Origin: Bryobacterales bacterium KBS 96
GTDB lineage: Bacteria; Acidobacteriota; Terriglobia; Bryobacterales; Bryobacteraceae
NCBI GenBank assembly: GCA_000381625.1
Contig: KB906767.1
Location: forward strand, 6,595,672-6,659,671
DNA length: 64,000 nucleotides
Direction: 5' to 3'
This document shows positions 51,228 through 59,870 of the stretch, one piece after another. Position numbers and translations under genes: made by a program. How positions within the stretch are numbered: position 1 is the first letter of the stretch; each line of letters starts with the position of its first letter. The notes beneath the pieces are model-generated. The model ran no database searches and had not been told where the DNA came from. It was given only the letters and a program-made list of their open reading frames with translations.

Positions 51228-52673
51228 ATGGCTGACACTGCGGGTCTCTTTCGGTGCCTGTTTACGTTGATTTTCGTCTTCGCCGAAGTTGGAATGCTGG
51301 GCTTGATGGCCCAGGCAGCGGATCACGGCACAGGAAAAGATTGGCCCCAGTTCGGCTGGGATTTAACCAGCTCCAGCGCACCGCCGGACGCCACCGGCAT
51401 TACTGCCGCGAATGTAGCCTCTCTCAAACGGCGCCAGGTTGACCTAGATGGCACGGTGGATGCCTCCGTCATTTATCTCCATCAGGCCACCATAAAGGGC
51501 TCGAAGCACGACGTCTTTTTCGTGACCACCACCTACGGGAAGACGATTGCCGTGGATGCCAACGACTGCGCCATTCTATGGGAATATACGCCGTCCAAAT
51601 ACTCCACCTGGGAGGGTACCCGTCAGATCACTAACAGCACTCCGGTAGCCGATCCCGACCGCCAGCACATCTATGCCGCGGCGCCCGACGGCGCCATTCG
51701 AAAGCTCGCCATTTCCGACGGGCACGCGCTGTGGACGACTCCGATTACGCTGCTGCCGCGACGGGAGAAGATCACATCGCCACTGAAGGAGTTTCGCGGC
51801 CACATCGTTGCCGTCACTGGCGGCTATGTCGGCGATCAGCCGCCTTATCAAGGACACGTCGCCATCCTCGACGCTCAGAGCGGTAAGCTGCTGCACGTAT
51901 GGAATTCGCTCTGCAGCGACCGCGCCGGCTTGATTGAGCCCAGTTCCTGTCCGGATGCCCAATCCGCGATTTGGGGGCGCGCCGGGGCGACCATCGATGT
52001 CACGACCGGCAACATATTTGTGGCAACGGGCAACGGTCCTTATGACGGCAAAACGAATTGGGGCGATGCCCTGATCGAACTGAATTCCGACGCCACACGG
52101 ATGCTCGGTAACTACACTCCCACCAATAACACCGAACTCAATGACCGCGATCTGGACGTCGGTTCGACTTCACCCGTGCTTCTGGGCGGCGACAATTTGG
52201 CGCAAGGAGGCAAAGACGGGCAGATCCGCCTGCTGAGCATCAAGGCGATTGCGGGAACCGCTCCACATAAGGATCATGAACGACAGACTGTGTCCACACC
52301 ATCGGAGGCTGATTTGTTCACCGCTCCGGCGGTGTGGCGTCATAGTGGGAAGACGTGGATGTTTGCCGCCGACAAAGGCGGGACTGCGGCCTGGACGCTC
52401 AAAGGCGGCAAGCTGGTTTCGATGTGGAAGGACGGCAATGGCGGAACCAGCCCGGTTGTAGCCGGCGGCTTGCTCTATGTCTACAATCCTGGCGGCGGGC
52501 TACGCGTTTACGATGCCGTAAAGGGAAATCAAATCACCGATCTCGAAAGCGGCAGGGGCCACTGGAACAGCCCTATCGTGGTTGACGGCAAAATCGCTCT
52601 CCCCGAGGGAAACGCCAATAAGCACGCATCCACTGGCGTGCTCGACATCTGGGCCCTGCCGGCCGGACATTGA
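51228..52673 (+). CDS. Exported PQQ-binding-like beta-propeller protein
   Basis: 481 residues with a signal peptide (LFTLIFVFAEVGMLGLMAQA). Propeller blades repeat: WPQFGWDLTSSSAPP, TIAVDANDCAILWEYTP, IRKLAISDGHALWTTPI, GHVAILDAQSGKLLHVW, GLRVYDAVKGNQ. TTGNIFVATGNGPYDG resembles the calcium-site loop of quinoprotein dehydrogenases. The acidic active-site motif HDxxDxD seen in the other two PQQ proteins of this window is not present, so it may be a structural or binding propeller rather than a dehydrogenase. No heme motif. It ends 34 bases from the convergent permease gene. Confidence 0.82.
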   Translation: MADTAGLFRCLFTLIFVFAEVGMLGLMAQAADHGTGKDWPQFGWDLTSSSAPPDATGITAANVASLKRRQVDLDGTVDASVIYLHQATIKGSKHDVFFVTTTYGKTIAVDANDCAILWEYTPSKYSTWEGTRQITNSTPVADPDRQHIYAAAPDGAIRKLAISDGHALWTTPITLLPRREKITSPLKEFRGHIVAVTGGYVGDQPPYQGHVAILDAQSGKLLHVWNSLCSDRAGLIEPSSCPDAQSAIWGRAGATIDVTTGNIFVATGNGPYDGKTNWGDALIELNSDATRMLGNYTPTNNTELNDRDLDVGSTSPVLLGGDNLAQGGKDGQIRLLSIKAIAGTAPHKDHERQTVSTPSEADLFTAPAVWRHSGKTWMFAADKGGTAAWTLKGGKLVSMWKDGNGGTSPVVAGGLLYVYNPGGGLRVYDAVKGNQITDLESGRGHWNSPIVVDGKIALPEGNANKHASTGVLDIWALPAGH

Positions 52674-52707
52674 AACGCCGCCCCGGCAGGACGGTGCAAT
52701 CAAGCCG

Positions 52708-55458
52708 TTACTCGTATCGCAGAGCTGTAATCGGATCGATGGCGCTCGCTCGTCGCGCCGGGATAAGGCCTGAAATCAACGCTACGAGCCCCAAAATCGC
52801 AACGACGGCGGCGCCGGTCCACACATCGGTCGGCGTCACGCCGAATAACTGCGAAGAAACATATTGGCTCAAGAAGTATGCGCCGGGGATGCCTACTACG
52901 AGCCCTTCTCCCAAGAGGATCGGCGCCTCGCGCATCACCAGCCACAGCACCTGCCATCGCGGTGCGCCCAGCGCCATTCGCAACCCGATCTCTCTGGTCC
53001 GCCGCGTAACCGCGAACGCCATCACGCCATAGAGCCCAAGCGCGGCCAGCACCGTCGCAAGCATGCCAAAAACCACTGACAGCGAAGCGATCAGCCGCTC
53101 CGTGCTCAACGTCTCGTCGAGCTGATTTTCCAGAGTCTTCAAGTCGTACACGGGCAGCGAGCCGTCAAGTTTCGCCACAATGCCTCGCAGCGTCGCGAAG
53201 AGCGCCGCTGAGGGCTTTGTGGCACGGACATAGAAAGTCACGGCTCCGGGGGTAGCCGATTCCAGATACGGTAGAAATACTTGCCGCCGCACACCCTCGC
53301 GGGGACCTCCAAAAAGCGAGTTTTCCACCTCCCCGACGATTCGTATAGCGGGCTTCGTACCGAGCCCGTGACAGCAGCCGATAAGCCGGCCGATCGGGTT
53401 TTGGCTGCCAAAGAAGTGTTCCGCGAACTCGCGATTCACGATAGCCACGTTCCACGGTTGTGGATCGTTTCCGCCATCGACCCGATCACGATCGTCGAAA
53501 TCCCGGCCCTGGAGCAGAGGTATGCCCATTGCTCGCCAGTAGCCTGGCGACACCAGGTTGTAATAAGCCTGCATGTCCTCCCCCCGCTCTGCATGATGGC
53601 CCGCTACAACAACAGTCAGGTCCCACTCACGACCGTTGAGCAGCGGCCACATCGCATAGGCAGCCGACTTTACGCCGGGCTGCTCTCGAATTTCGCGCAG
53701 AGCTTCGCCATAAAAAGCGCGGGTACGCCCAACCGTGTAGCCGTTCTTCGCCGGGTCTATCTGAAACGAAACCAGATTCCTGGCGCTCTTGAACCCCGTG
53801 CGAGTGTTCTCCAGATTGGCGAGCGTCTTTGCAAAGAGCCCAGCCCCCATGAGTAATAGAAACGAGAGCGCTACCTGAGCTGTAACCAGCGCCTTCCTGA
53901 ATCTCGCCGCGCCGCCGCCTCCCGTCACGGCGCTCGCGAGGTCCTTCAGCGTGGTCAGCATGTCTAGTCTGGTCGCTTGCAGCCCGGGAGCTAAGCCGAA
54001 CAGCAGCCCGGTTGCGAGGGCCACGCCAATACTGAACAGCAGGATTCGCTCGTCTGGCTGCGCGCGCAGCATCAGCATTCCGCCTGTCGACGGCAGCATG
54101 CTCAGCAGTGCGCGTGTCGCCGCCACGGATAACGCGAGGCCGAACGCCGCGCCCGTCAGAGACAGCAACACGCTTTCCACTAATAGTTGTCTGATCAACG
54201 TCTTTCGTCCCGCCCCGATAGCCAGGCGCACTGCTATTTCTTTTTGCCGCGCCATGGCGCGCGCGATCAGCAGGCTCGCCACGTTCGAGCACGCAATCAC
54301 GAGAATCAGGCCCGCCATACACATCAGCACAATAAGCGCGGTCGAGTATTGCCGGCGTAGACCCGAGTAGCCATTGGCTGCTGTCTCGACCAGCACCGTG
54401 CGCTTCAGAAACCGATTGCGATCATACTGCGAGATCCGGAGCAGCGCCGGTTCTTCGATTTCCTGCTGCAGGATCTGGTGCAACAAGGGTTGCAAGGAGG
54501 CGCGCGCCGATTCAACGGTGTACGCTGGCTTCAGACGGGCGAAGATCTGTACCCATTGACTCCGGCGGTTTCCCAGGTCATTTCGGCCGGGAGTCATCAC
54601 CGGCGTCATCAGGATCGGAACACGAATATCCGGTGAACTAGCGGGATCCAGCCCGGCGAACCCTGCGGCCGACACACCCACGATTTCCATTGGGTATTTG
54701 TCGACCAGGATCTTTTTGCCCACAACGTTCGGGTCGCCTCCGAAGCGGCTCAACCAGTAGTGGTGACTCAGAACGACGGAAGGTTGTCCCTTGTAAACCC
54801 GGTCATCGGTTTCTGGCGAGAATACCCGTCCAACGGCTGGTCCGATACCGAGAGCCTGAAAGTAATTGCCGGAAACCAATTCCGCGTTAACCCGTTCCGT
54901 GCCGCCGTCGATGGCCACGGACGATGGCGTCTCAAACCGGCAGAATACAAATTCAAATGCCTCGGCCTTGCGCTGGAAACCTTGATACATCGGATAAGAA
55001 GCTGCGCGTTGGCCGATGTTGTTCCCCAAGTGCGGGGGCGTCGGCCAGATCATGACGAGCCGCTCGGGATCGTGCACCGGCAGCAGCCGAAGCACAAGCT
55101 GGTCCAGCAGCGTGAACACCGCGGTATTCGCTCCGATGCCAAGCGCGAGCGATAGAACGGCGATGGCCGTGAACAATGGATTCAATCGAAGCTGGCGCGC
55201 GCCATAGCGTATATCGCGCCAAAGCGTTTCGAGCGCTCTGATCGTCTGCAGCTCTCTCCGGTCCTCCTGGAGCAAACCAATATTGCCGAATTGGCGCCGT
55301 GCCGCCGAATGCGCATCACCGGGTCCCATGCCCTGGCGGATATACCGTTCCGCCAGCAGGCTCAAGTGCGCCCGCATCTCTTCGTCGAAGTCACAATCCG
55401 GGTTTCGCTTACTGAATAGCCCTCTCAGCTTCGCCCAGGCGCTTCTTCCTATGGACAT
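52708..55458 (-). CDS. MacB/FtsX-type ABC transporter permease with N-terminal permease-prefix domain
   Basis: About 916 residues from the ATG at 55458; the frame is open further upstream, but that part runs through repeat DNA. The first 75 residues (DFDEEMRAHLSLLAERYIRQG, then AARRQFGN) are the helical prefix domain typical of the Acidobacterial permease family. Next is DIRYGARQLRLNPLFTAIAVLSLALGIGANTAVF, a MacB-like periplasmic domain, an FtsX unit (NVASLLIARAMARQKEIAVRLAIGAGR), a second periplasmic domain and a second FtsX unit (GVMAFAVTRRTREIGLRMALGAP, ending ASAIDPITALRYE). No ATPase gene is adjacent. A perfect 12-bp inverted repeat surrounds the start codon. Transported substrate unknown. 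Confidence 0.9.
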   Translation of the reverse strand: MSIGRSAWAKLRGLFSKRNPDCDFDEEMRAHLSLLAERYIRQGMGPGDAHSAARRQFGNIGLLQEDRRELQTIRALETLWRDIRYGARQLRLNPLFTAIAVLSLALGIGANTAVFTLLDQLVLRLLPVHDPERLVMIWPTPPHLGNNIGQRAASYPMYQGFQRKAEAFEFVFCRFETPSSVAIDGGTERVNAELVSGNYFQALGIGPAVGRVFSPETDDRVYKGQPSVVLSHHYWLSRFGGDPNVVGKKILVDKYPMEIVGVSAAGFAGLDPASSPDIRVPILMTPVMTPGRNDLGNRRSQWVQIFARLKPAYTVESARASLQPLLHQILQQEIEEPALLRISQYDRNRFLKRTVLVETAANGYSGLRRQYSTALIVLMCMAGLILVIACSNVASLLIARAMARQKEIAVRLAIGAGRKTLIRQLLVESVLLSLTGAAFGLALSVAATRALLSMLPSTGGMLMLRAQPDERILLFSIGVALATGLLFGLAPGLQATRLDMLTTLKDLASAVTGGGGAARFRKALVTAQVALSFLLLMGAGLFAKTLANLENTRTGFKSARNLVSFQIDPAKNGYTVGRTRAFYGEALREIREQPGVKSAAYAMWPLLNGREWDLTVVVAGHHAERGEDMQAYYNLVSPGYWRAMGIPLLQGRDFDDRDRVDGGNDPQPWNVAIVNREFAEHFFGSQNPIGRLIGCCHGLGTKPAIRIVGEVENSLFGGPREGVRRQVFLPYLESATPGAVTFYVRATKPSAALFATLRGIVAKLDGSLPVYDLKTLENQLDETLSTERLIASLSVVFGMLATVLAALGLYGVMAFAVTRRTREIGLRMALGAPRWQVLWLVMREAPILLGEGLVVGIPGAYFLSQYVSSQLFGVTPTDVWTGAAVVAILGLVALISGLIPARRASAIDPITALRYE

Positions 55459-55498
55459 TGCATAGAAGGTATCATGAGCCCTATGGAATGTCCATAGG
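55448..55498 (-). repeat. Perfect 12-bp inverted repeat over the permease start codon
   Basis: CCTATGGACATT (55448-55459) and AATGTCCATAGG (55487-55498) are exact reverse complements separated by 27 bases. The ATG of the large permease (55458-55456, minus strand) is inside one arm. In the mRNA this would form a 12-bp stem sequestering the start codon; as DNA it could bind a dimeric regulator. CTATGG also repeats at 55481-55486 inside the loop. Confidence 0.75.
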
Positions 55499-55626
55499 CC
55501 GGTGAAGGCAGTGCGATTGTGGCTAACGAATGGCGTTTCGGAAATACAGTAGGTATCGAAGAGCCGGGTTTGGACACCGCCCCCAGAGCTTTCAGCGTCT
55601 TCAACGGAGTGCCCATGGCCCTGCGT

Positions 55627-55800
55627 GCCACCAAAGTGATGAAGACGCCCAGTTACCTGCACCGAACCGCGGCTGTAAAGGAGTACGCATGGCCCTGGGG
55701 GCCGCGGAATCGGATGAAGACGTGCGGTTGCCTGCACCGAACCGCGACCGTGAGGGAGCGGACGTCTTTACCGGCGTCTCAACGGAGCGTTCCCGTTGCA
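55627..55800 (+). repeat. Copy of dispersed intergenic repeat family 2 (two units)
   Basis: Blocks in order: CCACCAAAG, GATGAAGACG, CCTGCACCGAACCGCG, AAGGAG; then again GATGAAGACG, CCTGCACCGAACCGCGACCG, TGAGGGAGCGGACGTC, and CAACGGAGCG. The same blocks in the same order are at 10111-10240. It fills most of the 361-bp gap between the D-2-hydroxyacid dehydrogenase and the permease, both on the minus strand. No gene is seen here. Confidence 0.7.
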
Positions 55801-55819
55801 ATACTTACGAACAGCCGTA

Positions 55820-56818
55820 CTAACGAATGGCGGGCGATTCCCAGACGGACCGGTTCACTAGCGATTCGGGACGTCTCCCATTCAACACGGAAAGTATATT
55901 GCGAGCGGCCATCAAACACATTTCGCGCCGCGTATCCTCGGATGAGCTGGCGATATGCGGCGTCAGAACGACGTTCCGAAGGTTCAGGAGCTCAGGATTG
56001 ATTCGCGGTTCCCGTTCGAAAACGTCAAGCCCGGCCCCGGCGATCCATTTTTGTTGAATGGCCTTTACAACGGCCTGTTCATCCACAACTGCTCCGCGCG
56101 AAGTATTGATCAGAATAGAGGTTTTCTTCATCAGGCGCAGTTGGGGTTCTGCTATCGATTTGCGTGTCTCTTCTGTAAGGGGGACGTGCACGCTGACGAA
56201 GTCCGATTCGCGTAGCAGTTGCTCCTTCGATACGAACGTCGCGGCTAATTCGCCTTCCAGATCTTTAGAAGCCTTGCGCGCATCATGATAGAGAATCTTC
56301 ATCGAAAATCCCCGGCCGCGGCGGGCCACGGCCGCCCCGATCCTTCCGAGCCCGAAGATTCCAAGTGTCCGGTGATGAACGTCGTGCCCCGCGAAAAAGT
56401 CGATACTGCCTCGGGTCCAGCGGTCTTCAAGAAGGTATCGATTCGCTTCCACAACTCGCCGTGAGATAGCAAGCAAAAGAGCGAATGCAAAATCCGCCGT
56501 AGTCTCGGTGAGCACGTCCGGAGTGTTCGAAATCAAAATACCCAGTTCTGAAGCAGCCGCGATATCCACATTGTCGAATCCCACTCCGATATTCGCGATG
56601 ATCCGCAGGTCTGTCAGCGAGTGCAGCAATTCTACTTGGAACCGTTGTGTATTCGGCGTCAGGATGCCCATGGCGCCCTGCGCGCGCCGGAGCAACTCCG
56701 CCGATTCCAGTCGGTCGTCGGAGTCGTTATAGTCGAGTTCGGCGTGACCGCGAAGAATCTCGACCGCTTCCGGGTAAACGCGCCGCGTGATCAGCACCTT
56801 CGATTTGGTTTGCGTCAT
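55820..56818 (-). CDS. D-isomer-specific 2-hydroxyacid dehydrogenase (glyoxylate/hydroxypyruvate reductase-like)
   Basis: 332 residues, cytoplasmic. Catalytic and cofactor motifs: ANIGVGFDNVDIAAA, TETTADFAFALLLA, GIFGLGRIGAAVARRG (NAD(P) binding), NTSRGAVVDE with the substrate-binding Arg, GLDVFEREPRINPEL with the Glu and LTPHIASS with the His. This pattern is close to the glyoxylate/2-ketogluconate reductase branch. It is the third gene of an apparent minus-strand operon after the isomerase and RraA-like genes (gaps of 51 and 41 bases), which suggests reduction of a keto acid produced by those enzymes. It is distinct from the homologue at 49114-50100. Confidence 0.9.
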   Translation of the reverse strand: MTQTKSKVLITRRVYPEAVEILRGHAELDYNDSDDRLESAELLRRAQGAMGILTPNTQRFQVELLHSLTDLRIIANIGVGFDNVDIAAASELGILISNTPDVLTETTADFAFALLLAISRRVVEANRYLLEDRWTRGSIDFFAGHDVHHRTLGIFGLGRIGAAVARRGRGFSMKILYHDARKASKDLEGELAATFVSKEQLLRESDFVSVHVPLTEETRKSIAEPQLRLMKKTSILINTSRGAVVDEQAVVKAIQQKWIAGAGLDVFEREPRINPELLNLRNVVLTPHIASSSEDTRREMCLMAARNILSVLNGRRPESLVNRSVWESPAIR

Positions 56819-56859
56819 GCCGGTTCCGGTTAAGTGATCGATTGGCTCGCTAGGTGGCT

Positions 56860-57549
56860 TCAGTGGAGAAGTCGATCGCGCAGCGCCCCGGCTGTAAAGC
56901 CCGATTCGCAGGCTAAATCAAGTATCTTGCGCTCGGCGGACAAAATCCGCTGAATGGCATCGGGAAGAGCCTCGCGCTTCTGCCCGGGAACCCTGATGAT
57001 GCCGTTTTCATCTCCATGCAATAGATCGCCGGGATGCACGGTCATTCCAAGCACTTCGCAGGGGACATTCGACCGCACGATTCGAAAATTTGCGTGGCTC
57101 GAAACCGCGCCTCGCGCAAAATAGTGAAAGCGCAACTTCCGAACAGCCGATAAGTCGCGAACGGCGCAATCGCTGACCAGGCCGATCCCGCCGAGAGAAC
57201 GGAAGATTGTCGACATCACTTCACCGCAATGCACCGCGCGGTCGCGATCTCCGCCAATCTCCTGAAAAACCACGACGGCTGGCTTGGTCGACCGTTCTAC
57301 CGCTTCAAACAGATCTAGAAACGCGCTCTCGCTCTTCGGATTGGCGTCCGTTACGGTTTCGACATGCGCCGTTACGGCGTACCCGCACATCACACCCAAC
57401 TCCGGGAACAGGCAGCGCAGGTTGAGAGAGGGAAAGCCCTCTGAATGCGAACAAACGTCCAGTGTTTCGATTGCATTTGCTACAGTCGGCGTGTCTATCG
57501 TCTTGAGAAATTCGATCAGTTCGAGTTCGTTACCTAAATGGGCGCTCAT
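56860..57549 (-). CDS. RraA-like protein (HMG aldolase/oxaloacetate decarboxylase family)
   Basis: 229 residues. The family signature is present: TPTVANAIETL near residue 21, a phosphate/carboxylate-binding GGDRDRAVHCGEVMSTIFRSLG, and SDCAVRDL with Asp127, Arg131 and Asp132 in the usual metal- and substrate-binding positions. HPGDLLHGDENGIIRVP completes it. Members cleave 4-hydroxy-2-keto acids or decarboxylate oxaloacetate; some inhibit RNase E, but sugar-catabolic loci like this one generally carry the enzyme form. It lies between the isomerase and the hydroxyacid dehydrogenase genes of the same strand. Substrate unproven. Confidence 0.87.
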   Translation of the reverse strand: MSAHLGNELELIEFLKTIDTPTVANAIETLDVCSHSEGFPSLNLRCLFPELGVMCGYAVTAHVETVTDANPKSESAFLDLFEAVERSTKPAVVVFQEIGGDRDRAVHCGEVMSTIFRSLGGIGLVSDCAVRDLSAVRKLRFHYFARGAVSSHANFRIVRSNVPCEVLGMTVHPGDLLHGDENGIIRVPGQKREALPDAIQRILSAERKILDLACESGFTAGALRDRLLH

Positions 57550-57600
57550 ATCGGTGGCTGAAGCTTGATCTTACCCGATGCTACGCTTGCAACGCCGGTG

Positions 57601-58527
57601 CTAGTTTTTGATGGCATTAGGGAGTTGATTCGCGTGTCGCATGTATGCGCTCATGTAGTCCAGAAATGCGCGTGCGTACCGATCGAGATTTTCCATGTTC
57701 CCGCCGCCCCGGAGTGGCGAGCACATCTCGTAGGCAACCGTGCCGTTGAAGCCGCCAGAACAAAGAGCGTCGAAGAAGCCTCCGTAATCAATCGACCCTT
57801 CGCCCATTGGCACGGCCTGTGCGCGGGGCGTCTGCCGTTCGTAGTTCACAAGCGCCGGAATGTAGCGGTGACGGGATCGCAATTGGTAGTCCGCGACGGT
57901 CGTGTGAATGGTCATCGCTGCCAATTTACGTGCGGCGCGTCCGATATCTTCCCCCTGCAGCGCCGGCGCCCACGCGTCAAACATCGCGCGGCAATTTGGA
58001 TGATTTATCTCCGAAATCAGATCGTGCAGACTCTCGAAATCGTTCGCGATGTCATGATGGTTCTGCACGCCAAGCACAACATCGAACTCCGCCGCGCGTT
58101 GCGCGGCTTCACGCAAGCTCTTCACAACCAGGTTCCACTGCCGGTCGAACGGCGCTACGTTCTCCTCATAACCTGTGAATACACGAATAGTTTCGGCGCC
58201 CAAATCCTTTGCGGCCTTTGCCAATTCGGTCAGATACTGAATCTGCATCTCGGAGTGAGGAATCTCGGCGTGGATCGCATCGGCCGTAAAGTTTGTGTAG
58301 GCAGCGATGCAGACGTGTTCAAGCTGCCGCTTCTCAATTCGCCGACTCAGGGCGCTGCATTCGCGCGGACCATAGTCGAGGAGGGAGAAATGGGGCCTTT
58401 TCGCCATTAACTCGACGCCCTGAAATCCAAGGTCCGCCGCCTTATCAATGAGTGCATCGAGCGGCAGAAGTTGCTGGCCCCATGATCCGGAATAGCTGAC
58501 GGAGTGTAAAAGGACGCCTTTGATCAT
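57601..58527 (-). CDS. Sugar phosphate isomerase/epimerase-like TIM-barrel protein (cytoplasmic)
   Basis: 308 residues from the ATG at 58527; an upstream ATG at 58593 would add 22 unlikely residues. No signal peptide, unlike the homologue at 44241-45221. AP-endonuclease-2-type barrel motifs: DLGFQGVELMAKRPHFS, AAYTNFTADAIHAEIPHSEM, ETIRVFTGYEENVAPF, DVVLGVQNHHDIANDF, NCRAMFDAWAPALQG and a final NGTVAYEMCSPLRGGG. The Glu, Asp and His residues in these segments are the usual metal ligands. It is probably first in the operon with RraA-like and hydroxyacid dehydrogenase genes and divergent from the LacI regulator, which may control it. Confidence 0.87.
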   Translation of the reverse strand: MIKGVLLHSVSYSGSWGQQLLPLDALIDKAADLGFQGVELMAKRPHFSLLDYGPRECSALSRRIEKRQLEHVCIAAYTNFTADAIHAEIPHSEMQIQYLTELAKAAKDLGAETIRVFTGYEENVAPFDRQWNLVVKSLREAAQRAAEFDVVLGVQNHHDIANDFESLHDLISEINHPNCRAMFDAWAPALQGEDIGRAARKLAAMTIHTTVADYQLRSRHRYIPALVNYERQTPRAQAVPMGEGSIDYGGFFDALCSGGFNGTVAYEMCSPLRGGGNMENLDRYARAFLDYMSAYMRHANQLPNAIKN

Positions 58528-58713
58528 AAGATGATAGTTTGCGATACGAATTCTTGCCAAGCAATGACGCTCTCTTCGGATAGGTGAGAGCATCCAGAAC
58601 TTATACTATGAGCCTAGTCAAACGGCGCGGCAAGAAAAAATACCAGCAAATTATCTTAAAGCTCTTTCTGAGCATCGAGGTCCCGATTTTCTTGATGGGA
58701 ATTTTGCGAGCGA

Positions 58714-58723
58714 GAAAAGTTTC
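58714..58723. promoter_or_regulatory. Candidate LacI-family operator upstream of the regulator gene
   Basis: GAAAAGTTTC, a dyad of form GAAA-NN-TTTC, lies 25 bases before the LacI gene start. The identical decamer occurs at 59822-59831, just before the promoter of the receptor gene. LacI-family proteins bind short palindromes of this kind, so this is a candidate autoregulatory site. Confidence 0.4.
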
Positions 58724-58748
58724 ACAAAAGTGCTAAACTGCGTGACGC

Positions 58749-59777
58749 ATGCGGAAGAAAGTCACCCTGAGGGAGATTGCGCAAGCGGCTGGAGTGAGCA
58801 TTCCTACCGTTTCGCGCGTTCTCAACGAATCCGCTAAGGTACATCCCGATATCGTAAAACAAGTTCGGGCCGCGGCGGCAAAGCTGGGAACTCCCATTCA
58901 ATCGCCAAGCCGAAGGCGCGCCATTGCGTTTTTATTGGGCAACCGCCCTATTACTCATCCGTTCCATTCACATGTGATGTTGGGGGCGGAAGCCTATTGT
59001 ACAGAGCACGATTATAATGTTGTCTTTCTGGCGCTTCACTATTCGCTGCACGGCAAGATCCGTCAACTTCCCACGCCAAGACTCCTGGAGAAGCGAGGCG
59101 CAGTCGATGGCTTCATGCTTGCTGGGGTAAATTCAGCGAGTCTTGTCGAACTCGTGGTTAATACGAATCTACCCTGTTCTGTCTACGCGACTACCTTGAT
59201 CGACGACGATAATCCGGACGGTTGCGGCAAGGTATGGACCGACGACGCGGCCGGCGCCTCCGAAATCACACGCTACCTGCTCGGGCTTGGCCACGAGCGG
59301 ATTGGCTGGGTTGGTAATTGCCGTTATCCGTGGTTTCGACGCAGATCCGAGGGGTATCGAGCGGCGATGGAAAAGTCCGGGAATGAGGCTCATGTCCTCT
59401 CGATGGAGTCCGACGACGAGCATCAGGTCGGATACGTTGCTACAAAAACGATTCTCGATAATCCGCGCCATTCCGGTTTGACAGCCATCGCCGCGGGCAA
59501 CGATCGTGTCGCTCATGGAGTATACGAAGCCCTTCGCGATTTGAACCTCACGACTGGCCGGGACGTGAGCGTCACAGGCTTTAACGACACACTCGAAGCG
59601 GTAATACTCCACCCGGCGCTCACCACGATGCGAGTCTTCGCCGAGCAGGTCGGCCGCCGTCTGGCCGAGCAGGTGATCGCTCGAATTGAGGGAGACACAG
59701 TGGTATCGCAAGCGATCTCGGTGCCCACTCAACTCATTCGCCGGGACTCGTGTTTGCGTTTGCCGGCCACCGCTTGA
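58749..59777 (+). CDS. LacI-family transcriptional regulator
   Basis: 342 residues. The helix-turn-helix and hinge are textbook: VTLREIAQAAGVSIPTVSRVLNESAKVHPD at residues 5-34. The rest is a periplasmic-binding-protein-like sugar-sensing domain: GFMLAGVNSASLVEL, TRYLLGLGHERIGWVGN, LTAIAAGNDRVAHGVYEAL, VSVTGFNDTLEAVILHPALTT. It is divergent from the isomerase/RraA/dehydrogenase operon and upstream of the outer-membrane receptor, so it probably represses one or both until a sugar or sugar-acid signal binds. Two identical GAAAAGTTTC sites support this. The 93-bp gap to the receptor carries a separate promoter. Confidence 0.93.
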   Translation: MRKKVTLREIAQAAGVSIPTVSRVLNESAKVHPDIVKQVRAAAAKLGTPIQSPSRRRAIAFLLGNRPITHPFHSHVMLGAEAYCTEHDYNVVFLALHYSLHGKIRQLPTPRLLEKRGAVDGFMLAGVNSASLVELVVNTNLPCSVYATTLIDDDNPDGCGKVWTDDAAGASEITRYLLGLGHERIGWVGNCRYPWFRRRSEGYRAAMEKSGNEAHVLSMESDDEHQVGYVATKTILDNPRHSGLTAIAAGNDRVAHGVYEALRDLNLTTGRDVSVTGFNDTLEAVILHPALTTMRVFAEQVGRRLAEQVIARIEGDTVVSQAISVPTQLIRRDSCLRLPATA

Positions 59778-59808
59778 TGCGCGCTGGCTGCGCTGCGCCT
59801 TTTGCGCG

Positions 59809-59831
59809 TGAAAAAGTTGCTGAAAAGTTTC
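59809..59831. promoter_or_regulatory. Candidate operator, two near-repeats upstream of the receptor promoter
   Basis: TGAAAAAGTTGC (59809-59820) is immediately followed by TGAAAAGTTTC (59821-59831). The latter holds the GAAAAGTTTC found upstream of the LacI gene. It abuts the -35 box at 59834, so a bound repressor would block RNA polymerase. Confidence 0.4.
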
Positions 59832-59833
59832 TA

Positions 59834-59862
59834 TTGACAGATTTCTCACAATGCCATACACT
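59834..59862 (+). promoter_or_regulatory. Promoter of the receptor gene, predicted leaderless mRNA
   Basis: TTGACA (59834-59839) and TACACT (59857-59862) are exactly 17 bases apart. Transcription is predicted at about 59868-59870, right at the ATG of the receptor at 59871, with no room for a ribosome-binding site. Confidence 0.55.
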
Positions 59863-59870
59863 TTCGTCTC

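Noticed and set aside
55459..55737. N-terminal extension of the second permease
   Set aside because: Translates repeat family 2 DNA; the conserved prefix domain starts just after the ATG at 55458.
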